64,000 nucleotides of DNA from NCBI GenBank assembly GCA_910575505.1, contig CAJTFK010000022.1, positions 1-64,000 of the forward strand, written 5' to 3'. Each line of letters begins with the position of its first letter. Position 1 is the stretch's first letter. Positions 24,505-34,332 of this stretch are shown one piece after another. Under the pieces are notes generated by a model. That model was not told the origin of the DNA. It made no database searches and saw nothing but the letters and a program-made list of their open reading frames with translations. A program made the position numbers and the translations under genes. The stretch is from Oscillospiraceae bacterium. Lineage in GTDB: Bacteria; Bacillota; Clostridia; Oscillospirales; Oscillospiraceae.

Positions 24505-25224
24505 CTATTCTCCGAAGAGTATCTTTTGCAGGTCATAGACCCCATTGGGCTTTCCCGGCAGCATCCGGGCCATATGCAGCGCCCCGTTGACGAAGATCTG
24601 ACGGCTGGTTGCCCGGTGGGTAAAGGACAGCTCCTCGTCCGGGCCGAAGAAGTGGACGGTGTGGGTTCCGGCCACGGTGCCGCCCCGGAGAGCGTGGACG
24701 CCGATTTCACCCTTGGGCCGCTTTCCGGTGGCGCCCTCCCGGCCATAGTTCAGAGGCTGTTCGTGCCGGGGGTCGATGGCCTCCAGCAGCAGCCTGGCGG
24801 ATCCGCTGGGGGCGTCCTCCTTCTGGTTGTGGTGGGTTTCCACCAGCTCCACGTCAAAATCAGGCTTCAGAACGCCGGAGATCTCCCGCAGTGCCCGGTA
24901 CAGAACCGCCATGCCCAGAGAGAAGTTAGCGGCCCACAGCACCGGGGCGTAAGCCCCCAGGGCCTCGACCTGGGCCATCTGGACAGGGGTGAAGCCGGTG
25001 GTGCCGGAGAGCAGGGGGGTGCCGGTTCGGCGGACGTAGGAGACTATCTCCGGCAGGGTCTCGGGCCGGGAGAAGTCGATGACCACGTCGGCCACACGGC
25101 CCAGCTGCCCCAGCCGGTCCAGGTTGTTTCGGCCAAAGGAGGCCTGAATCTCATCCCCGGCGGCCTGGGCGGTCTCCTGAATAAGACGGCCCATCCTGCC
25201 CCGTCCAATCAGAAGATATCTCAC
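24505..25224 (-). CDS. dapB: 4-hydroxy-tetrahydrodipicolinate reductase
   Basis: A 239-residue NAD(P)H-dependent reductase, the second step of the lysine branch. The N-terminal Rossmann fold begins LLIGRGRMGRLI; VVIDFSRPE and SGTTGF follow. The substrate-binding/catalytic motif is ELVETHHNQKEDAPSGSA (family E-x-H-H-x-x-K-x-D-x-P-S-G-T-A). Slightly shorter than the 250-270 residues of many DapB proteins. The start overlaps the dapA stop by four bases, so the two are coupled. Confidence 0.93.
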   Translation of the reverse strand: MRYLLIGRGRMGRLIQETAQAAGDEIQASFGRNNLDRLGQLGRVADVVIDFSRPETLPEIVSYVRRTGTPLLSGTTGFTPVQMAQVEALGAYAPVLWAANFSLGMAVLYRALREISGVLKPDFDVELVETHHNQKEDAPSGSARLLLEAIDPRHEQPLNYGREGATGKRPKGEIGVHALRGGTVAGTHTVHFFGPDEELSFTHRATSRQIFVNGALHMARMLPGKPNGVYDLQKILFGE

Positions 25225-26108
25225 AGCAGTCCCGCCTCCTTCAGGGTGGCCTGGAGGGCCGCAGTGTGCTCCGGGCTCATCTCACACAGAGGCAGGCGCA
25301 TGGGGCCCACGTTCAGTCCCATCATGTTCAGGGCGCTCTTGACAGGGATGGGGTTTACCTCCATAAAGAGGTCGTTCATCAGCCTGAGATATTTGAGATG
25401 ATTGGCCAGGGCCTGCGCCTGATTGCCGCTGAGGTAGTCGGACACAATCTGATGGCACATGGCGGGCATCACGTTGGCATAGACCGAGATCACGCCGCTG
25501 CCGCCAATGCCCATCAGGGGCAGTGTGATGTCGTCGTTGCCGGAGTAGAGGGCAAAGCTGGGGCCGACACAGTGGGCGATTTTCATGGCATAGGACATAT
25601 CGCCGCTTGCTTCCTTGATGCCGGCAATGTTGGGGTGCTTGCTGAGCTTTTCCACAACAGAGACGGGGATGGAACAGCCGGTTCGGCCGGGAACGTTGTA
25701 GAGAATGCAGGGGATGTTCACCCGGTTGGCCGTCTCGGCAAAATGGCGGTACATGCCTTCGGGATTGGCCTTGTTGTAATAGGGGGAGATCAGCAGCAGG
25801 GCGTCCGCGCCCATATCCTGATATTCCAGGCTCTTTTCAATCTGGGTGGCGGTGCAGTTGGATCCGCTGCCCACCATCACGGGCACCCGGCCGTTGACCA
25901 CGCGGATGGTGTGGGCCACCACGGAGGCGTCCTCCTCGTGGCTCATGGTGGGATACTCGCCGGTGGTGCCCAGCACCAGAATGCCGTCGGTGCCGGCGGC
26001 AATCTGGCGCTCCAGCAAATCGGTGAGCACGCTGAAATTGACGCTGCCATCCTCCTGGAACGGGGTAATCATCGCAACGATAGAACCCTTCAGTTGATCG
26101 AATTTCAT
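25221..26108 (-). CDS. dapA: 4-hydroxy-tetrahydrodipicolinate synthase
   Basis: A 295-residue class I aldolase that condenses pyruvate with aspartate semialdehyde. Motifs are LVLGTTGEYPTMSHEE (carbonyl-binding Thr pair), LYNVPGRTG with the catalytic Tyr, and GIKEASGD with the Schiff-base Lys. The start is the ATG at 26108 (MKFDQLKG) with GGAGG 8 bases upstream; an ATG eight codons upstream is possible but lacks a site. It is the first gene of the dap operon behind a lysine riboswitch. Confidence 0.94.
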   Translation of the reverse strand: MKFDQLKGSIVAMITPFQEDGSVNFSVLTDLLERQIAAGTDGILVLGTTGEYPTMSHEEDASVVAHTIRVVNGRVPVMVGSGSNCTATQIEKSLEYQDMGADALLLISPYYNKANPEGMYRHFAETANRVNIPCILYNVPGRTGCSIPVSVVEKLSKHPNIAGIKEASGDMSYAMKIAHCVGPSFALYSGNDDITLPLMGIGGSGVISVYANVMPAMCHQIVSDYLSGNQAQALANHLKYLRLMNDLFMEVNPIPVKSALNMMGLNVGPMRLPLCEMSPEHTAALQATLKEAGLL

Positions 26109-26161
26109 GTTGACGTCCTCCTGTATTTTCAATCATTTTGAAGATCAGAACCCGCTGGGTG

Positions 26162-26405
26162 AAAAAAACAGCCGGCGGAGCACGCTCCGGCCGACAGTCC
26201 CTGCACGCCCTGAACAGGTGTGCCTCTCTGTAAGCGGATAGCGCCCCTGCGGCGGATACGCCGCAGACAGTGCCGGAGGTATTTCCCCAAGCCCCACCCT
26301 CCGCCCATACCTGAACGGAGAGTTCGGCGGAATTGCCTCCGTTCCCTTCTCAGCCCGCCGGCTCCCGGAACATCTTCGCATCCGCGCCTCTATCTCAGTT
26401 TTCGC
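26162..26405 (-). promoter_or_regulatory. Lysine riboswitch with terminator, dap operon leader
   Basis: The minus-strand leader begins GAGATAGAGGCGCGGATGCG, the conserved 5' side of the L-box (AGAGGCGC). It has internal GGAACGGAGG and GCCGAACTCTCC segments and closes with GGCGCTATC pairing back to GATAG. It is followed by hairpin CGGCCGGAGC/GCTCCGCCGGCTG and TTTTTTT (26162-26194), a terminator about 50 bases before dapA. Lysine binding is expected to end transcription early. Confidence 0.85.
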
Positions 26406-26406
26406 T

Positions 26407-26435
26407 ATCATACCATCTTCCTTCCGGTGTTGCAA
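26407..26435 (-). promoter_or_regulatory. Promoter of the dap operon
   Basis: On the minus strand TTGCAA, 17 bases, TATGAT. The transcript would begin just before the riboswitch. Confidence 0.75.
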
Positions 26436-26570
26436 GAGGAATTTTTGAAAAAGGGGCCGGAATTTGGAAAGGGCTCTTGTGAAAAGTGCCAAAAAACATC
26501 CCGGCCCCCTGTTCCGGGGGGCGGCGGCGTGCTATGATGGGAAAAATACCTCAACAGGAGGGACCTGTTT

Positions 26571-27677
26571 ATGACACAGTCTGTCGTTGAATACCGCCGT
26601 GCGCTTCACCGGATTCCGGAGCTGGACAATCAGCTGACGGAGACCGCCGGCTATGTCCGGAGCCGGCTGGAGAGCTTCGGCCTGACGCCGTTTTCACCAA
26701 TTCCCGGCAGTGTCTGCGCCTTTGTGGACGCAGGCAGGCCGGAGACCGCCGCCTTCCGGGCAGACATGGATGCGCTTCCGGTGGCGGAGGCCACCGGTCT
26801 GCCCTATGCCTCCATTCACCCGGGGAAGATGCACGCCTGCGGACACGACGGCCATACCGCGATGGCCCTGGCACTGGCGGAGTACGCCGCCGCCCACAGG
26901 CCGGAGCTGCCCAGGAACGCTCTCTTCCTCTTCCAGCCCGCCGAGGAAACCACCGGCGGGGCCAGGCAGCTCTGTGAAACCGGCGTTCTGGAGCAGCACC
27001 GGGTATCCCGGATTTTCGGCCTCCACCTCTGGCCGGGGCTGGAGCAGGGCGGGGTTTTCTCCCGGCCCGGTCCACTGATGGCCCGGTCCAGCGAGGTCAC
27101 GGTAACGGTTTCCGGGAAAAGCGTCCACCTCAGCCGGGCGGCGGAGGGGCGGGACGCCCTGACCGCCGGAACAGAGTTCCTCCGGCGGGCCTATGCCCTG
27201 GCGGCGGATTGCATGCCTCCGGAGGAGCCCAGGGTGCTGCGCTTCGGCAAAATGGTCTCCGGGACCGTCCGCAACGCCGTCAGCGGGAAAACGGTGCTGG
27301 AGGGCAGTCTCCGGACCTATCGGGAGGAGGTCCACCTCCTCCTGCGGCGGGGGCTGGAGGCGCTGGGCCGGGACATTGAGACGGAGACCGGCTGCGCTGT
27401 TCAGGTCCATCTCAGCGGGGGCTATCCCGCCGTGTGGAACGACGAGGGGCTCTATGCCGCCCTCCGGGCCGCTCTGGGCCCGGACGCCCCTCGGACTCTG
27501 GAGAGCCCGGCTCTGGCGGCGGAGGATTTTTCGTTCTATCAGAAACGGGTCCCCGGCGTCTTTTTCTTCCTGGGTCTGGGAGATACGCCGGAGCTTCATG
27601 CGCCGGAATTTTGCTTTGACGACGAGGCCGTCCTGCCCCGGGGCGTGGAATTTTTGAAAAAGCTGCTGCTGATGTGA
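26571..27677 (+). CDS. M20-family amidohydrolase, probable N-acetyldiaminopimelate deacetylase
   Basis: A 368-residue M20D metal-dependent amidohydrolase. Metal-site motifs are AFRADMDALPV, MHACGHDGHTAMAL, FLFQPAEETTGGA and a late AAEDFSFY with a conserved acidic residue; residues 175-290 are the dimerisation domain. The family includes N-acetyl-L-aminoacid and N-acetyldiaminopimelate deacetylases (DapL). The divergent neighbour operon makes N-acetylated intermediates through DapH, so a DapL role is plausible. Sequence alone cannot exclude another N-acyl substrate. GGAGG is present before the ATG. Confidence 0.75.
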   Translation: MTQSVVEYRRALHRIPELDNQLTETAGYVRSRLESFGLTPFSPIPGSVCAFVDAGRPETAAFRADMDALPVAEATGLPYASIHPGKMHACGHDGHTAMALALAEYAAAHRPELPRNALFLFQPAEETTGGARQLCETGVLEQHRVSRIFGLHLWPGLEQGGVFSRPGPLMARSSEVTVTVSGKSVHLSRAAEGRDALTAGTEFLRRAYALAADCMPPEEPRVLRFGKMVSGTVRNAVSGKTVLEGSLRTYREEVHLLLRRGLEALGRDIETETGCAVQVHLSGGYPAVWNDEGLYAALRAALGPDAPRTLESPALAAEDFSFYQKRVPGVFFFLGLGDTPELHAPEFCFDDEAVLPRGVEFLKKLLLM

Positions 27678-27768
27678 GGGCGGAGGTCAAAAAACGCTGT
27701 GCCGGAGGGGAGCCGCGTTTAGGGGAACAAGCCGGAGCCTCAGGGCACTGCCGGTACGGAGGGAATGA

Positions 27769-27812
27769 AATAGCCGCAAGCTATCAAAATGATGACTTGC
27801 GGCTATTTTGAT
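27769..27812 (+). terminator. Terminator of the M20 gene
   Basis: AATAGCCGCAAG pairs with CTTGCGGCTATT, followed by TTGATAT. It lies about 90 bases after the stop. On the minus strand it may also end read-through from BREX. Confidence 0.7.
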
Positions 27813-27899
27813 ATACAGCTGACGAATCTTATAAACATTTTTTGTGCAGTCTATCCATATCAGGGGATAACTATTTCTGAATACAAGCTCAGATAATTT

Positions 27900-28334
27900 C
27901 CTGCGCCAATACTTTCATCCGTCGGAAAGCTCATCAGCTGTCGGATATGACAGGCCGTCATATTCCAGATCCATAAGACTCATTTCCTGTAAATTATGAT
28001 ATCGTTCGCCAATCCGGGGCTTCAGCACTGCATGGCAGACCTTCGCCGGTTCTCTGTTGTTTTTGCAGGAAATGGAGGTTCTTAAAATCGTTTCATCAAT
28101 GGTCGTTCGGCAGCTGCCGTTGTTCAATCGGGCGTACGCCTGACACTGCCCACGCCCGCCCCGGTCACATCCGGATCACCTGAACTGCAATACTGCCCCG
28201 GCAGAAATTCAAGGACATGGACCGGAACCATGGGCGCCTTCTTTGATTTTCTTTGCCAGGTCTTTACGCACGGCCTTCCCGTCAAAGCACGGAAGGTCTG
28301 TTGTATCGGGCGCAGTGCCGCCTCTGCGGATGGT
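27900..28334 (-). pseudogene. brxL: brxL remnant at the end of the BREX operon
   Basis: Directly after the pglZ stop, one frame reads CFDGKAVRKDLAKKIKEGA, the BrxL N-terminal signature (F-x-GK-VRKDL-K-IKEGA). The +1 frame then continues VPVHVLEFLPGQYCSSGDPDV, the next BrxL block (VPV-VLE-L-G-YC-S-D). A stop follows at 28124 and a third frame reads YARLNNG, where family members have YVRPDE. No ATG precedes the first block. The Lon-like AAA+ and protease domains of a normal BrxL (about 680 residues) are absent. The sequence upstream of 28115 (TTIDETILRTSISCKNN) is not recognised. Confidence 0.75.
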
Positions 28335-30857
28335 TTACGGGCCAAATCCGAAGTCGCCCGAAAAAGCGATATCCATAAGCATCGGATGGCGGAAAACCTC
28401 TAATCCTGTTTGATCGTCACATACAACAAGGTAATACTTCCTGCCCCTGTCATATTGTTTGTCCTTGAACTGGAATTTCAGTCTGAATACGCGCTTTAGC
28501 GCATTCCGGTCACGGCTGTCCGCAATATAGCTGTTCTCGTTTGAAATGCGTTCATGGTCCTCCGACACGAAGAATATTTTATAAGCCGCAGCCTTGACGG
28601 TATCGCTGACGGGCTCCGACTGGATAAATTCCAGTATGGTAATTTTGTTCGTTATCTTCTGGACCATACTGACCAGGGCAATTCCGGCGTTCTTTGTTTC
28701 AATATGGCCTTTTTCCATTCGTATGTCGATAACCGGCGTCAGCATCTCCTGCGGAGAGGACCCGCCGTGGACATAGTTCTGCCCGCCGCCGGCCTTGAAC
28801 ACGCTGCTGCCCGCAGGAAAGGACACGACCTTGGCGTCATCGTTCCGCAGCATCCTTCCTAAACGCACATTTGAGACCCCGTCGTCCACAACAGGTCCGG
28901 AGGACACAATGAACCGGCGGTTCACAAATGCCTCCTGACAGCCTGCGCCGCCGATCTTGTCGCTCTCACGCAGTCTGTCCCGCTTGTAGATGAAGCCATG
29001 ATCGGCGGTGACGATAAAGTGGATGGTGTTTGCCCCGACTGCTATCCGGTGAATCAAGTCGGCAATTTCCTGGATTGCTTCCTCACAGGCAGCAAAAACC
29101 TCATGCTCGGTATTCTGTTTATCTCCGCGGGCGTCAATCTGGTTGTGGTAGATGTAGACTGCCTGTTTCCCCGCAATGATTTCCCGCAATTCCATTTTTT
29201 TGAGCGTCTTTATGTCATCATATTGGATGCACACGCTATTGGGGACATAGGACTGCAAAACCTTTTGGCGTCCGGCCAGGGTGTTACAGAGGACGCCGTC
29301 CGCCAGCACCCGGTAATCGTCCGTCATGGTCAGGGTCCTGTGGGGAAGCAGCGCCGCCATTCCCAGCCGGGTATAGGAGGGCAGCACGCCAAGCTGAGCC
29401 TCCAGCTTTGCAGAGACGCACTTGGGGGCGTCCTGCATCCTTCTGAACAGCTCCTGCCCGACCTCAAAACGAAGGGCGTCGGAGATGATGACGACAACAC
29501 GGTCCTTTGCATCCTTGACGTACCGGGAAAAGAAATCTATCTGCATGGGGATGCCGGTCAGCGCGTCTTCTTCGGCAAGTCCCGCATTCCATTTCGGGAG
29601 CAGTCCGGCAAGGAACTCATTGGTATAGATATGTTCCACCAGCTCCCGGAGGACTTCAAAATCAGTTGAGTCGGAGAGCCGGTCATAGGCAAGATAGAAC
29701 TGCCTGTATGCGGAATCGAGACGGAAGTCCGTTTCCAGATACCTGTCCACAATGGCCCTGAAGCCGTCCGGGCAGTCATAGGCGGCGGCAGCGATCAGAT
29801 GGTATGCGCTGTCAAGGAGCATATAGCACTGTTCCAGCTGCGCGCCGAAGTGCATCTTCCGCCGTTTTTCGCAAATCTGCGGAATGGTCAGGGAACCCAG
29901 CTTCGCGCCCGTATCCTCATTCAAAAGCCTGTCCGTCAGCCAGCGAATGATGATCCTGTCCAGGCAGAGGAATGTATCGCATTCAAGGAAGCTCTCCGGC
30001 GGATATCCGGCAAAGACCGTTTCGGCATTCAGCCCCCTTGCGGCATGGGCGGACAGCGCGTCGCAGCTATTCCGATAGAGCACACTGTTCATCAGGTTAT
30101 CCAGAAAGGCGATGATATTGCCGGACTTACGGGATACAAAGGGCTTCCACGGCTCCGGCAGTTCCGCCCTGATATATTTTGCGGTATAGGTCACGAACAT
30201 GGTGACGGCCAGCCTTTCCAGAGTGGGCCTGACATCGGTATAGCCAAAATGCTGCTCGCAGAATTTCCAGAAGGAATCCAGCAGGTCATACCGTTCAAAC
30301 TCCGCCAGGAAGCTGTTTTCCTCCAGTTCTCCGCCGGTCAGCACCGTCCGAACCACCTCGTCAAAGGAACAGGTGCGGAGGTCGCACAGGACGGACATCA
30401 GACCCACGAGGATATTCTCCTCGTGATAGCGCTCAATCTCCAGGTCACGGAACCGCCGGGCCCGCTTTTTCTCCGCCCAGAACTTGATGTGCTTTTCAAT
30501 GAGCGGACGGTACCGCTCATCAATGCCCAGGTCAGCGGAGAGGAGCGCCGCCCGGTCCGCGAAAAAACGTTTGGAGTAAAGAAGGGTGTCCTCCAGGTGG
30601 TTGCCGGCAACATCCGGCTTTGGAAACGGCGCATAGATCAGGTAATTGGTGGTTGTGTCCACACGCTCCAGAAAATACTTCGTGTAAAACTGATTGTCCG
30701 GCCGCAGATAATATATTTGGGCATTTTGAAGCGCGATGCTCCCGATATCCTCGGCAAACTCGGCCCTGTCATCGTACCAGAACACCAGTTTGCGGGTGTC
30801 TCCGGCAAATTCCGCATTCAGCCGGTCCGTGATCTGCTTTAAGCTAAGCTCTGCCAT
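28335..30857 (-). CDS. pglZ: BREX-1 phosphatase-like protein PglZ
   Basis: An 840-residue protein of the alkaline phosphatase superfamily and a core component of type 1 BREX, required for defence against phage. Family metal-site segments are VVVIISDALRFEVGQEL and HFIVTADHGFIYKRD. The N-terminal 380 residues are the helical PglZ-specific part beginning LSLKQITDRLNAEF. Length is normal (about 830-850). It starts 13 bases after pglX. It is the last intact gene of the operon because brxL is degraded. Confidence 0.93.
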   Translation of the reverse strand: MAELSLKQITDRLNAEFAGDTRKLVFWYDDRAEFAEDIGSIALQNAQIYYLRPDNQFYTKYFLERVDTTTNYLIYAPFPKPDVAGNHLEDTLLYSKRFFADRAALLSADLGIDERYRPLIEKHIKFWAEKKRARRFRDLEIERYHEENILVGLMSVLCDLRTCSFDEVVRTVLTGGELEENSFLAEFERYDLLDSFWKFCEQHFGYTDVRPTLERLAVTMFVTYTAKYIRAELPEPWKPFVSRKSGNIIAFLDNLMNSVLYRNSCDALSAHAARGLNAETVFAGYPPESFLECDTFLCLDRIIIRWLTDRLLNEDTGAKLGSLTIPQICEKRRKMHFGAQLEQCYMLLDSAYHLIAAAAYDCPDGFRAIVDRYLETDFRLDSAYRQFYLAYDRLSDSTDFEVLRELVEHIYTNEFLAGLLPKWNAGLAEEDALTGIPMQIDFFSRYVKDAKDRVVVIISDALRFEVGQELFRRMQDAPKCVSAKLEAQLGVLPSYTRLGMAALLPHRTLTMTDDYRVLADGVLCNTLAGRQKVLQSYVPNSVCIQYDDIKTLKKMELREIIAGKQAVYIYHNQIDARGDKQNTEHEVFAACEEAIQEIADLIHRIAVGANTIHFIVTADHGFIYKRDRLRESDKIGGAGCQEAFVNRRFIVSSGPVVDDGVSNVRLGRMLRNDDAKVVSFPAGSSVFKAGGGQNYVHGGSSPQEMLTPVIDIRMEKGHIETKNAGIALVSMVQKITNKITILEFIQSEPVSDTVKAAAYKIFFVSEDHERISNENSYIADSRDRNALKRVFRLKFQFKDKQYDRGRKYYLVVCDDQTGLEVFRHPMLMDIAFSGDFGFGP

Positions 30858-30870
30858 GCTCTACCTCACA

Positions 30871-33800
30871 TTACTTCTTCCCCATGATATTCCTGGAATC
30901 TGCCAGCACCTCGTAGAATTTTCCGTCAGAGGCGGTCTGTATCCTGCGGTAGTTGACCTTCACCCCGTCGTCCAGGTCCAGCTCAATCCGGCTCAGGGCC
31001 AGGTGGCTGATCTTCCCGTCATACTCCCGGCACTCCTTGAGCTGCTTCTGGAGCTTTTCCTTGCGCTTTGCGGAGGCGGCCACCTCACGGGGATTTTTGC
31101 TGTGGTCGATCATGTCCTGCATCCGTTCGATCTCGCTCTCATAGATCCGCTGCATCCGGTGGAGATAGTCAATGCGCACGTTGCCGATGGTGTCCGGCGT
31201 GCAGCGGTGCAGATAAATCAGCGCCTTGAAGCCGTTTTGTTTGCCGCTGTCAAAGAGCCAGTAGATGGGACGCTTCTGATAAATTTTGCAGTGGTCGGCA
31301 AAGAAATCCTTCAGGAAGTAATTGCGGATGACCTCCCGGGAGGTGGCGCCCCTGTTCCCCAGAGCCCCGGCGATGAAATCCAGATTTTCCTCCAGGGTGT
31401 CCGGGCCGTAGACCGCTTTGAGCCAGGCGCACAGCAGGCCGACAATATCGTCGTCCAGATAGTCCTCGTCGGTGATGGGGAGGATACCGTCGGCATCGGG
31501 GAGAAACGTGCTGTACTTGGATGCGTCCCACTCGCCCCCGGCGTAGGCCAAGCCGTCCGCATCCAGGGAGTACCGCCCAAACATACAGCCTACGGCGTAA
31601 GACAGCAGAGAACGCACGTCCCGCCCCAAATCCGCTTTGCGGACAGTCACGTCCCTGTCCTCCACCTCGGGGGTCAGCTCGTCCTGGAGGCCGTAGATGT
31701 CGATGAAGATGCGGTTGAGTTCTTCCTCGTTGGCCTTGAGCTGGTTGAAACGGCCGGCGCACTCCGCTTCCCACGCCCTGAACGCCTCCGCCACTGTGGA
31801 CACGCCACGCACCAGCGGATGGCGGGTGAAGTCCCAGGAGGTCTCGAAGGAGTCCCAGTCGGTGCGGGAAACAGCAATATTTGATTTCACAAGCTCCTGT
31901 ACGGATAATAAATTGACCAAGATATAAGGTAACTTAGATAATTGTCCAATCTCAAATGTCATTGTCGGACTCAATATTTTCAGCAAATCTATTGCAACCT
32001 TCGATGTCAAAAAGCCTAATAATTCATAAATATTTCCTGCTGTTGCAAACATGGAAGAACCGTTACCATCAAATATTGCACCAGTTGAAGTATATCTAAT
32101 TCCAAACTTCGATGAACTGATAAGGGACCATGTTAAGCCTTCACGAAAGTAATAACTCTCATTTCTAATTACGGAATTTGGAAATGCCTTGACCGCACTT
32201 CCGTCCTGTTCCCAATTAACAACATATTCTTGATTGCCATACCACTTTCGATAGTCACCGCCCTTATTATAAGGAAACCATTTTTTTCCGGATGATAAAG
32301 CGGTATCTCTATTTAATGTGTTAATACAAAAATTATATCTTGAGATTTCAAACCAAAAACGCAAAAAGCGATTGTTGTCTGCCGTCTTCATTCCTTGCTT
32401 TATGTCAGCGTAATTGCTCAACGATTTATGTTCAAAAAACAGAGAGAAATGTGCCTCACTCACCCAATACGCAACCGGTGCGCCGGGAATTTTAAAAAAG
32501 TTGTCCTGCTGGGCAGTAAATACCCCTTTTCTGGCAAGAAAAGCCTGTTCACGTTCTTCGATGCTTTCAACCTCGCCCTGCTTTTCAAACAAGCGACGAT
32601 ATGTGCCAATATAGTTTTTGATGTTCTGCTTCGCAATCACAAATGTTGTTGTTCCAAAATCAGAACCAAAAATGCCACGTCCGGGATGAACCATGCTGGA
32701 AATTGTATTTTGTGAAAGCAGTTTTACCCGTAACTTTTCATAGCTGGAAAGGAACATCCACACTGGAATATTAATCATCGACATAAAGCCGTTTGGATTG
32801 CAAAGCTGCAATGTTTTCTCCATAAATGCCGTACTCAAATCAGATTTTGAGTCAGGATAATTTTTCTTCACAAACTCCGCCAGTTTCCCATTCATTCCCG
32901 CCCCGCCCATATACGGCGGATTGGTCACCACCACATGATACTTCTGCGCCAGCAGACAGCGGTAATTCCAGATATTCAGCCGCCGTTCGTAGTCCGCCAG
33001 CTCGAACACGGTCTGGGGGGCCTCCGGCATTTCTCCCGGGGCGTCCACTGTGACCAGGGAACCGAAGTTCTCCCCGTCCTCGTCCCAGGCGGTACAGTAG
33101 ACCCTCGGCTGAAGATTGCGGGAGAAAAACCGCCGGTCATACTGCCGGGCCTTCATCATCACGGAAAAATAGGCCAGCTGGGTGGCCCGCTTGTCGATGT
33201 CCAGGCCATAGAGGTTGTGCCGCACGATGCTCTGGGCCGCGTCCCTGCCGGAATAGCCCTGGCTTTCGTAAATCTGCATGAGAACGTCAAACAGGTAACA
33301 GAGGATATGTCCGCTGCCCATGCAGGGGTCGATGCACCGGAGGTCCTCCGGCGTCAGGGCGGCGTACTCCCGGCGGATTTCCGCCAGCTGCGCCTGCACC
33401 GCCGGTTCCTGCTCCGCCTCCTCCAGGTAGTAGCTCCAGCCTGCTTTCAGAGCGCTGTCCGGATGTCCCTCCGCCCACAGGCGGCCCAGGCTGTTTTCCA
33501 CCATGTAGCGGACAATCCAGTCCGGCGTGAAGAGCTGGGTGGCGGCGGGAATCTCCTCTTTTTTGATCTTCTGCCCGGAGGGACGGCCGAATACCGCGTC
33601 CTTGGGCTCCGTGTTCCAATACTGATACAGCCAGCCGATGATTTCCACCTGCCCGCCCTTTTCAATGTTGAAATCGTCCTCGTCAATATCGTGGGTCAGG
33701 CGGTAGACCACGCCGTCCCGGTCCGTCACGGACACGCTGAGAAGAAGTTCGGTATAGTCGCTGGTCTTCTCAAACAGGCCGGGCAGGATTTCATTCAAGG

Positions 33801-34320
33801 CATTGCACTGCTTAATGAACAGCAGGCGGAACAGCTCGTCGATCTGGTTGTCCTGTTTGAGCCGCAGCACCGTCTGCTCCTCTTCCGGGGTAAAGGCCAG
33901 CTCTGCGTCAAACGGCGTCGTCACCAGATCCGGCTCCAGCTTTCCGGAGTCGGAAGACAGCACGCGGATGTGGGAAGGGAGATAGTCGTTGACCTCCATA
34001 AACCGGACGGCAATCAGGCGGTTGAACCAGGTGTAGGCCGCCTCTTCCACGATGTACTGATAGGCGGTTTGATAGTCGGACCTCTGCTCCTTCCCGCGAA
34101 TGGCCGACACCAGCTTACGGCGCTGATGGAGGGCCTCGCCGCTGACGGAATACGGCTCCGCCGTACCGATGGCATAGAATTCCGTATCCTTGGTGGACTG
34201 CGGAAGGGCAGCCTGGATGCCGTTCTCCGTGACACCCAGCAGTCCGGCCCGGTAGCGGATATCGTCAAGGAGCTTGTTCCGCGCCCAGACGGAGAAGCTT
34301 TTGATGGCTGTTTTGTTCAT
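30871..34320 (-). CDS. pglX: BREX-1 adenine-specific DNA methyltransferase PglX
   Basis: A 1149-residue type IIG-like methyltransferase that marks host DNA at a non-palindromic site so BREX ignores it. The SAM-binding motif is RCIDPCMGSGHILCYLF, and the adenine-methyltransferase motif is VVVTNPPYMGG (about residue 470). Residues about 480-817 are encoded by a distinctly AT-rich stretch (31870-32880) embedded in GC-rich flanks; this is where the target-recognition part of the family lies. The N-terminal (MNKTAIKSFSVWARNKLLDD) and C-terminal parts look native. The frame is intact. Confidence 0.94.
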   Translation of the reverse strand: MNKTAIKSFSVWARNKLLDDIRYRAGLLGVTENGIQAALPQSTKDTEFYAIGTAEPYSVSGEALHQRRKLVSAIRGKEQRSDYQTAYQYIVEEAAYTWFNRLIAVRFMEVNDYLPSHIRVLSSDSGKLEPDLVTTPFDAELAFTPEEEQTVLRLKQDNQIDELFRLLFIKQCNALNEILPGLFEKTSDYTELLLSVSVTDRDGVVYRLTHDIDEDDFNIEKGGQVEIIGWLYQYWNTEPKDAVFGRPSGQKIKKEEIPAATQLFTPDWIVRYMVENSLGRLWAEGHPDSALKAGWSYYLEEAEQEPAVQAQLAEIRREYAALTPEDLRCIDPCMGSGHILCYLFDVLMQIYESQGYSGRDAAQSIVRHNLYGLDIDKRATQLAYFSVMMKARQYDRRFFSRNLQPRVYCTAWDEDGENFGSLVTVDAPGEMPEAPQTVFELADYERRLNIWNYRCLLAQKYHVVVTNPPYMGGAGMNGKLAEFVKKNYPDSKSDLSTAFMEKTLQLCNPNGFMSMINIPVWMFLSSYEKLRVKLLSQNTISSMVHPGRGIFGSDFGTTTFVIAKQNIKNYIGTYRRLFEKQGEVESIEEREQAFLARKGVFTAQQDNFFKIPGAPVAYWVSEAHFSLFFEHKSLSNYADIKQGMKTADNNRFLRFWFEISRYNFCINTLNRDTALSSGKKWFPYNKGGDYRKWYGNQEYVVNWEQDGSAVKAFPNSVIRNESYYFREGLTWSLISSSKFGIRYTSTGAIFDGNGSSMFATAGNIYELLGFLTSKVAIDLLKILSPTMTFEIGQLSKLPYILVNLLSVQELVKSNIAVSRTDWDSFETSWDFTRHPLVRGVSTVAEAFRAWEAECAGRFNQLKANEEELNRIFIDIYGLQDELTPEVEDRDVTVRKADLGRDVRSLLSYAVGCMFGRYSLDADGLAYAGGEWDASKYSTFLPDADGILPITDEDYLDDDIVGLLCAWLKAVYGPDTLEENLDFIAGALGNRGATSREVIRNYFLKDFFADHCKIYQKRPIYWLFDSGKQNGFKALIYLHRCTPDTIGNVRIDYLHRMQRIYESEIERMQDMIDHSKNPREVAASAKRKEKLQKQLKECREYDGKISHLALSRIELDLDDGVKVNYRRIQTASDGKFYEVLADSRNIMGKK

Positions 34321-34332
34321 GACCCATTCCCC

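Noticed and set aside
27900-28122. Independent small gene after brxL
   Set aside because: The 70-codon ORF has no ribosome site and begins in the frame-shifted BrxL continuation; it is better treated as part of the remnant.
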